Below are positions 59,207 to 64,000 of a DNA stretch of 64,000 nt, one piece after another (positions within the stretch are counted from its first letter, which is position 1; the number at the start of each line of letters is the position of its first letter). The DNA comes from Streptomyces griseocarneus (GTDB lineage Bacteria; Actinomycetota; Actinomycetes; Streptomycetales; Streptomycetaceae). Where the stretch lies: positions 124,001 through 188,000 of the forward strand of contig NZ_BNBL01000005.1 in NCBI RefSeq assembly GCF_014655595.1. Reading direction: 5' to 3'. The translations under genes and the position numbers were made by a program. The notes under the pieces were generated by a model. It was not told the origin of the DNA. It ran no database searches and worked only from the letters and a program-made list of their open reading frames with translations.

Positions 59207-61381
59207 ATGTGTGACTGGGAACCGCAGCCCTACGTCGACCCCCGCCTGCTGCCGAACAGCGCCGACGTGGCGCCGGCCGGAGCCCCGGTCGCCGCCCCCA
59301 TCACGGTCGAGGACGAGCTGCCGGGCGCGCCGGGCACGCAGCGCGGGAGCGCCGACGACCCCGCCGTGCCGCCGTTCCCGTCGCCGCTACCGTGCCGCCT
59401 GGACTTCCCCGACGGCTGCTACCAGGTGACGATCCGCCCGGACCTGGCCTCCTTCCAGAGCACCGTCGGCACCTTGCGCGTCGACCGGGCGGCACCGTCC
59501 GCCGGGCCCGACGGGGTGATCGTCAGCGGTGACCTGTACCGGCAGCCTCCATCCGTGGTGAACCCGGCCGGCGGCGGCCCGGGAGCGGCCGTCGGCGCCG
59601 TACTCGACCAGGACGCCCCGGTGCTCCCCGGCGCCCCCGGCGAGTCCGCCGCCGCGGCGGCCAGCCGGGGGACCTCGCCGTTCCCCCTCCCGCGGCCGAT
59701 CCCGGTCTTCCCGCGCGACCGGTACCGCTCCTACCTCAAGGGCACACGCCTGGTGGTGCCCCGGGTCGCCCCGCCGGGACAGCCGTGCCAGGTCACCGTC
59801 GACGTCGACGAGTTCGACTACACGCAGCCGGCGACGGGTTCGTTCCAGGGCTCCTTCCCGTTCTCGCCCAGCCGTTCCCTGACGTTCGTCCTCAACCCGG
59901 TGCCGAGCACCTTCCCCACGCCGTTCCCCTCGGGACCGAGGTTCGAAGGCCGCGTCCTCGAGGGCGGCACCGACCGGGGCTCGGTCAGCCTGACCTGGAC
60001 CTCGAGTTTCCTGCGCCGCGCCGTACTCGAGATAGACACCCTCAGGGGAGCCGTCGCCCCCCAGCCGGTACCCGACGCGGCCGGCACCGGCACGGAATTC
60101 TTCGACACCGTCTACGCGACGGCCGGCTGGCAGCTGACCATCGACCGCGCCGAGGACCAGGTCGACATCCCGGCGCCCACCGGCGTCAATCCCAGCGCCT
60201 GCTGGTCGCCCGGCGACCTGCACGCGCTCATGGCGGGCGTGCGCAAGGCCACCACCGATCTCGACGCCGAATGGCGCACCCACCTCGTCGTCGTCCCGGC
60301 GACCATGGGCTGCTCGCGCGGCGTCATGTACGACCAGATCGACGTGCCGCGCGAGGGGTCCGCCAGCTTCAGCGACGACGGCTACCCCGGCTCCAGCTCC
60401 TCGAACTTCGGGACCGCCGAGAATCAGCTGCAGCGCAACGTGCTGCGCGCCTACCTCCGCTCGGCCACGCACGAGGTGACCCACGCCTTCAACCAGATCC
60501 ATCAGGAGGAAGAGACCGCGCCGGACAACTCGATCATGACCACCACGCCGAGCGTGGCCGACGTCCTGGGCGGACCCACCACCGGCGCGCCCGGGGTGTT
60601 CCCCGACCAGATCAACCTCGGCTTCAACACCACCGTGCGCAACCACCTGGCGCACATGCCCGACCCGGTGGTGCGGCCCGGCGGCTGGCCGTTCGGCGGC
60701 TGGACCCTTGTCGGCGCCCCGCAGGCGTCCGACCGCAACCTCTTCCATCCGAACGAGCTGAAGCTCGAGGTCGGCGCCGAGACAGGCCACGCGCCCCTGG
60801 GCGCTCCCGTCACCGTCTCGTGGAAGCTGACCAACACCTCCGGTGCCCCCCTGCTGGTTCCCAACGACGTCCGCATGGAGGCGCTGTTCACCACCATGTC
60901 GTGCGTCGACGAGAGCGGAGAGGACAGGCCGGTCCGCCCGTTCGTCATCACCTGCGAGGAAGCGAAGCTGGCCCCGCTGGAGCCCGGTGCCTCTCTGTCC
61001 GCCGACTACCGCGTCTTCTGGAGCTCCGACGGCTTCCCGCTCGAACGACCGGGCCGGCACACCGTGACGGTGACGGTCGCGTGGTCGGCCGGTGGCCTGC
61101 CGGTCGCGGTGACCGGCACCTGCGACATCTGGGTGGACCGCCCCACGACCGACGCCGAGAACCGGGACGCCGCCCTGGTCATGCACCCGGAGGTCGGCAA
61201 GTGGGTCGTGCTCGGCGGTGGGGCCCACCACCTCGAGGAGGCCGTCGACCGCCTGCGCAGGCTGGACAGCGGCGACAGGCGGAGCCTGGACCTGGACGCG
61301 GGCGTACGGTCGCGGGTCGCGGAGGCCTTCAGCGCGCTCGAGCTGATGCCGACGGGGACGGACACCACAGGGCCGGCGTGA
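59207..61381 (+). CDS. metzincin-like protein with C-terminal Ig-like domain
   Basis: A 724-residue protein. The putative zinc site is HEVTHAFNQIH at residues 422-432, which fits HExxHxxNxxH (Asn in place of the more usual Gly). The N-terminal 200 residues are Pro-rich and partly disordered. Residues about 525-650 look like an immunoglobulin-type beta domain (APVTVSWKLTNTSGAPLLVP). There is no signal peptide, and I do not recognise the full architecture. A good ribosome site (GGAGG) lies 5 bases before the ATG. It ends convergently with the next gene. Confidence 0.7.
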   Translation: MCDWEPQPYVDPRLLPNSADVAPAGAPVAAPITVEDELPGAPGTQRGSADDPAVPPFPSPLPCRLDFPDGCYQVTIRPDLASFQSTVGTLRVDRAAPSAGPDGVIVSGDLYRQPPSVVNPAGGGPGAAVGAVLDQDAPVLPGAPGESAAAAASRGTSPFPLPRPIPVFPRDRYRSYLKGTRLVVPRVAPPGQPCQVTVDVDEFDYTQPATGSFQGSFPFSPSRSLTFVLNPVPSTFPTPFPSGPRFEGRVLEGGTDRGSVSLTWTSSFLRRAVLEIDTLRGAVAPQPVPDAAGTGTEFFDTVYATAGWQLTIDRAEDQVDIPAPTGVNPSACWSPGDLHALMAGVRKATTDLDAEWRTHLVVVPATMGCSRGVMYDQIDVPREGSASFSDDGYPGSSSSNFGTAENQLQRNVLRAYLRSATHEVTHAFNQIHQEEETAPDNSIMTTTPSVADVLGGPTTGAPGVFPDQINLGFNTTVRNHLAHMPDPVVRPGGWPFGGWTLVGAPQASDRNLFHPNELKLEVGAETGHAPLGAPVTVSWKLTNTSGAPLLVPNDVRMEALFTTMSCVDESGEDRPVRPFVITCEEAKLAPLEPGASLSADYRVFWSSDGFPLERPGRHTVTVTVAWSAGGLPVAVTGTCDIWVDRPTTDAENRDAALVMHPEVGKWVVLGGGAHHLEEAVDRLRRLDSGDRRSLDLDAGVRSRVAEAFSALELMPTGTDTTGPA

Positions 61382-61396
61382 GGCGGGCCGAAGACC

Positions 61397-62071
61397 TCAC
61401 CGTGCGTAGGAGCCGAGGCCGACCAGGCAGTAGACGATCGAGCTGATGGTCCGCCCGCCCAGCGTCCTCTCGGACGAGTAGGCGTACTGCGTATCCGTGT
61501 TGCTCTTGCACCTGTTCAGGTCGGTCGTGCCGTGGAAGGTCTCGATCACCCGGTAGTGGGCGTCGGACGAGCCGCAGGCGACCACGTTGACGTTCTTCAC
61601 GCTGACCGGAGTCCGTGAGTCGGGGATCGTTCCGCCGAGGCAGGTACCGGTCCGGTACGGGGTGTCGTCAGGGGTCGGATGCGCGTCGTGGCCGACGGCA
61701 GGGGCGGAGCGGAGGATGCCGCCACTGTGGACCGGGCGCGGGCTGGGACTGGGCGGGCCGGATGCCTTGGGTGACGCGTCGTCGTTCCGTGTCGCCACGA
61801 TGACGGCGACCAGCGTGCCGAGTACGGCCAGGACGAGCAACGGCTTCGCCACCTGGCGCCCGCTGGGGGAGGGCCTCGGCCCTGGCGGCGGCGCGCTTCT
61901 GAAGCGGATCCGGATGTACGCCGTCCCGTGTTCGGTGGCGGCCTTGACGAGGCTCCCGTCCCGGACGGAGGGGATGCGAATGGTGGCCGTCCCCGTCGGT
62001 AAGCCGACGGTTCTGGTGACCCCGGATGCAGCCTCCTCCGGGGTCAGATACAACGTGACTTCTGTCGGCAC
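61397..62071 (-). CDS. single-pass membrane protein with DnaJ-C-like N-terminus and LppU-like C-terminus
   Basis: A 224-residue protein. Residues 1-45 (LYLTPEEAASGVTRTVGLPT, then ATIRIPSVRDGSLVK) resemble the substrate-binding beta domain of DnaJ. One membrane segment follows (KPLLVLAVLGTLVAVIVATR), then a Pro/Ser-rich linker and an extracellular domain with four cysteines (VKNVNVVACGSSDAHYRVIE), similar to Streptomyces LppU-type proteins. GTG at 62071 has GGAG 6 bases upstream. The function is unknown. Confidence 0.75.
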   Translation of the reverse strand: MPTEVTLYLTPEEAASGVTRTVGLPTGTATIRIPSVRDGSLVKAATEHGTAYIRIRFRSAPPPGPRPSPSGRQVAKPLLVLAVLGTLVAVIVATRNDDASPKASGPPSPSPRPVHSGGILRSAPAVGHDAHPTPDDTPYRTGTCLGGTIPDSRTPVSVKNVNVVACGSSDAHYRVIETFHGTTDLNRCKSNTDTQYAYSSERTLGGRTISSIVYCLVGLGSYAR

Positions 62072-62188
62072 CTGTTACTCCGGGGCTGGGGAACGACCAT
62101 CTCCTTGAGCTTCCCGGATTGTCTTAGGAATTGAGGCCCTTGCCCAGCCCCTGGGACGGAGCGTGCCCGCCGTCACGCTCGGTGCGGC

Positions 62189-62620
62189 TCAGCCGACTCC
62201 GACGAGCAGCGGACCGAGCTGTGATTCCAGCCAGGACGGCAGGTCCAGCAGCCGCACGCCCTCCTGCTCGTTCGGGTCCGTTCGCGCGACCAGGCACACC
62301 ATGTCCTCCGTGCCGGTGTTCACCGGCATGTGCGGGGTGTCGGCGGGGATGTAGATGTAGTCGCCCGCGTGCAGCACCACGTGCTGGGCCAGACCCTCAC
62401 CGTGCCACACCTCGACCAGGCCGGACTGGACGAAGATGGCTGATTCGTGGCCCTCGTGCAGGTGAGGGCGCCCCCGGGTGCCGGCGGGCATCACCAGACG
62501 GTGGAGGCACAGCCGCTCCGACCCCGCCGACTCGGCGCTGATCCCCGCGCCGAACGTGCCGCCCTGGATGCCTTCGTACTGCCCGGTACGGACCACCGCG
62601 CACTGCTTCTGATCTGTCAT
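62189..62620 (-). CDS. cupin-domain protein
   Basis: A 143-residue single cupin. Motif 1 includes GRPHLHEGHESAIFVQSG (metal-binding His residues and Glu) and motif 2 GDYIYIPADTPHMPVN with its His. It probably binds a metal and a small ligand; the activity is unknown. No Shine-Dalgarno is seen, while TGTACT lies 6 bases before the ATG, so a leaderless message is possible. It is not coupled to its neighbours. Confidence 0.85.
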   Translation of the reverse strand: MTDQKQCAVVRTGQYEGIQGGTFGAGISAESAGSERLCLHRLVMPAGTRGRPHLHEGHESAIFVQSGLVEVWHGEGLAQHVVLHAGDYIYIPADTPHMPVNTGTEDMVCLVARTDPNEQEGVRLLDLPSWLESQLGPLLVGVG

Positions 62621-62736
62621 GCGCGCAGTACAACAGCCTGTACACGACGTTCGATCACTTCGAGCCAGGTGACAAGGTCCGCAAGACCGTCCCGTCACCG
62701 CTGCCGCATGACGGGCTCGTGCCGGCGGGGTGCGGA

Positions 62737-63873
62737 TCAGCCGAGTCGGCTGCGGCGCCGCCAGAAGGGATGTGCCTGCCAGCGGTGTTCCTGGGCGTAG
62801 GCGTGCGCGTGGTGGTCGCGGTAGGCGTCCGCGATGCGGGTGAGGAACGTGGTGTACGCCGAGAGGGCCTCGGGGGTGCCGCGCAGGCACAGGTCGACGG
62901 TGTGGCCCGCGCGGGCTCCCGTGTGCAGGGCTGTGAGGATTCCCTGGGAGGAGAGCGGGTCGAAGGCGAGGGCAGCGTCTCCCGCGGCGATCCATCCCGG
63001 TCCTGCCGGAGGGGTGAGGCGCAGCCCGTGGGCGGGGGTCCAGCGCGGTGCGGTGGCGGGTGGGGCGTATCCGGCCAGGCGGGTGCGGAGGTGACGGGTG
63101 CGCCCGGCCCGGGCCAGGAAGCCCTGGGGGGTGCGCAGGGCGGGGTCGGTGAGGTCGGCGTCGGTCAGGTGGGCGACGAGCCGCCCGGCGGGAATCCTGG
63201 CGGTGTACCACCAGCCCTGGGGCACCGCTTCCACGAGCGTACGCAGCTCCTCGTCCGCTGCCCGGCCGCTTCCTGCCGGGTGGGGGAAGAGGGCGAAGGC
63301 GGCCATGAGCCGGTCCTGTCGCCGGCGTACGGCCTGTCCGCGGCCGATGACGGCGCGACGGCCGGTCGCGTCGACGACCCAGGGGCTGTGCAGCTCTTCG
63401 ACCAGGCCTTCGTGCCGGATGAACAGCCGTCGGTCCGTGCCGTGGGCGAGGTACTTCACGACGGTGGCCTGCCGGAGTTCCGCGCCCGCGGCCACCGCGG
63501 CATCGCGCAGTGAGGCGTCGAACCGGCGCCTGTCGAGGTGCCAGCCGTGGCCGTTGGGGTCGAAGAGATGGCTGCGGCCATGGAGTTCCGGCGACCCCCA
63601 GCAGGCGAGGGTTCCGGTGGACCGTAGGTGCGCGTCGGCCGTGAAGTCCGCCCACAACCCCAGGTCGTGCAGCAAGGGGCGAGCCGCGGGCGGCAGCGTC
63701 TCCCCGACCTTGAGCTGTGCGGCCTCCGGCCCTCCAATGCGGTCGTCGACGAGGAGCACGCGGCGGCCGGCCCGGGCCAGGGTCAGGGCCGCCACCGCGC
63801 CCGCGGGGCCGGCACCGGCCACCACCGCCTCGAAGCGCTCGGCCACCGGGGCACGGGCGGTGCCGCCGCTCAC
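62737..63873 (-). CDS. FAD-dependent oxidoreductase of the LodB/halogenase-like group
   Basis: A 378-residue flavoprotein. The N-terminal Rossmann motif is VAGAGPAGAVAALTLARAG and the second FAD motif is GWIAAGDAALAFDPLSSQGI. Halogenase signature WxWxIP is not present. The overall pattern (KVGETLPPAARPLLHDLGLW) is like LodB-type flavoproteins, which help to form the cysteine tryptophylquinone cofactor of the LodA oxidase. GTG at 63873 overlaps the stop of the upstream, edge-truncated gene (GTGA), so the two work together. The identity of that partner decides the role. Confidence 0.8.
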   Translation of the reverse strand: MSGGTARAPVAERFEAVVAGAGPAGAVAALTLARAGRRVLLVDDRIGGPEAAQLKVGETLPPAARPLLHDLGLWADFTADAHLRSTGTLACWGSPELHGRSHLFDPNGHGWHLDRRRFDASLRDAAVAAGAELRQATVVKYLAHGTDRRLFIRHEGLVEELHSPWVVDATGRRAVIGRGQAVRRRQDRLMAAFALFPHPAGSGRAADEELRTLVEAVPQGWWYTARIPAGRLVAHLTDADLTDPALRTPQGFLARAGRTRHLRTRLAGYAPPATAPRWTPAHGLRLTPPAGPGWIAAGDAALAFDPLSSQGILTALHTGARAGHTVDLCLRGTPEALSAYTTFLTRIADAYRDHHAHAYAQEHRWQAHPFWRRRSRLG

Positions 63874-64000
63874 CGTCCGTCCGGGAAGCGCACGACCTTC
63901 TCGAAGTATCCCGCCAGCACTTCCTCACCGGGCAGATCCGTGCCGACGAGGGCGGAGTCCACGGCCTCGTCCCGCCGGGCGGGGTCGGCGGCCCCCGGAA
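63870..64000 (-). CDS. C-terminal 42 codons of a gene running off the right edge
   Basis: An open frame ends at TGA 63870-63872, and its visible tail is LVGTDLPGEEVLAGYFEKVV then RFPDGR. Its stop overlaps the flavoprotein start, so it is the upstream partner in the same operon. The tail is too short to assign. If the flavoprotein is LodB-like, a LodA-type quinoprotein oxidase would be expected here. Confidence 0.6.
   Translation of the reverse strand, partial: PGAADPARRDEAVDSALVGTDLPGEEVLAGYFEKVVRFPDGR

Noticed and set aside
1..64000. tRNA or rRNA genes and mobile elements
   Set aside because: No cloverleaf with T-loop GTTCGA context, no rRNA-like stretch, no transposase or integrase and no terminal repeats were noticed. 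Short ones could be missed by eye.

Overview
The window is high-GC actinobacterial DNA. It has third-position GC-rich coding, GTG starts, rare TTA codons, many GTGA/ATGA stop-start overlaps, LAL and AraC regulators and two secondary-metabolite clusters. Everything fits a Streptomyces chromosome in an accessory, arm-like region. I saw no tRNA, rRNA, CRISPR array, transposase or prophage module.

Layout. Bases 1-12,500 hold mixed genes: a partial 2-hydroxyacid dehydrogenase, an intracellular-looking trypsin/endonuclease I fusion, a TTA-containing sigma factor with a coupled partner, a large membrane protein, an arylamine N-acetyltransferase, a LysR-effector/DUF5997 divergent pair, an FMN reductase and a secreted GGxGND-repeat protein. 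Bases 12,500-30,800 are rich in regulators: a LAL ATPase regulator, two AraC regulators, three tandem alpha/beta hydrolases, a divergent YczE/MocR pair with a clear operator, a P450-ferredoxin operon facing a TetR gene across a perfect 22-bp palindrome, an M43-like metalloprotease and an AAA+/TPR pair.

Bases 30,867-42,287 are a compact thiopeptide cluster of the lactazole type. Two precursor genes (40,341-40,799) are followed on the same strand by glutamyl-tRNA-dependent dehydratase, pyridine synthase, ocin-ThiF/RRE partner, YcaO cyclodehydratase and a fused elimination/azoline-oxidase gene. The first four enzyme genes overlap by 4 bases. A divergent AraC gene lies beyond phased direct repeats. 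One predicted core differs from lactazole (as I remember it) only at residue 9 and in the tail. The second core is new to me and predicts a macrocycle one residue larger.

Bases 43,347-52,473 form a second, leftward operon of the indigoidine/minimycin type. It has a single-module A-Ox-T-TE synthetase carrying an unusual C-terminal tautomerase domain, a C-C glycosidase (IndA/PsuG), a HAD phosphatase (IndB), two small DMT half-transporters, a questin-oxidase-like (DUF4243) protein, uracil phosphoribosyltransferase and a Nudix hydrolase. This set matches what is known of minimycin biosynthesis and self-resistance, so the likely product is a C-nucleoside and/or the blue pigment.

Bases 53,000-64,000 hold a maltokinase-cap-like protein, a lipoprotein, a prolyl oligopeptidase, a pair of small secreted paralogues behind three phased operator-like palindromes, a pseudogene killed by one in-frame TAG, a metzincin-like protein, a cupin and a flavoprotein whose upstream partner runs off the right edge.

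All function calls come from reading motifs and from remembered family features. No database search was run.
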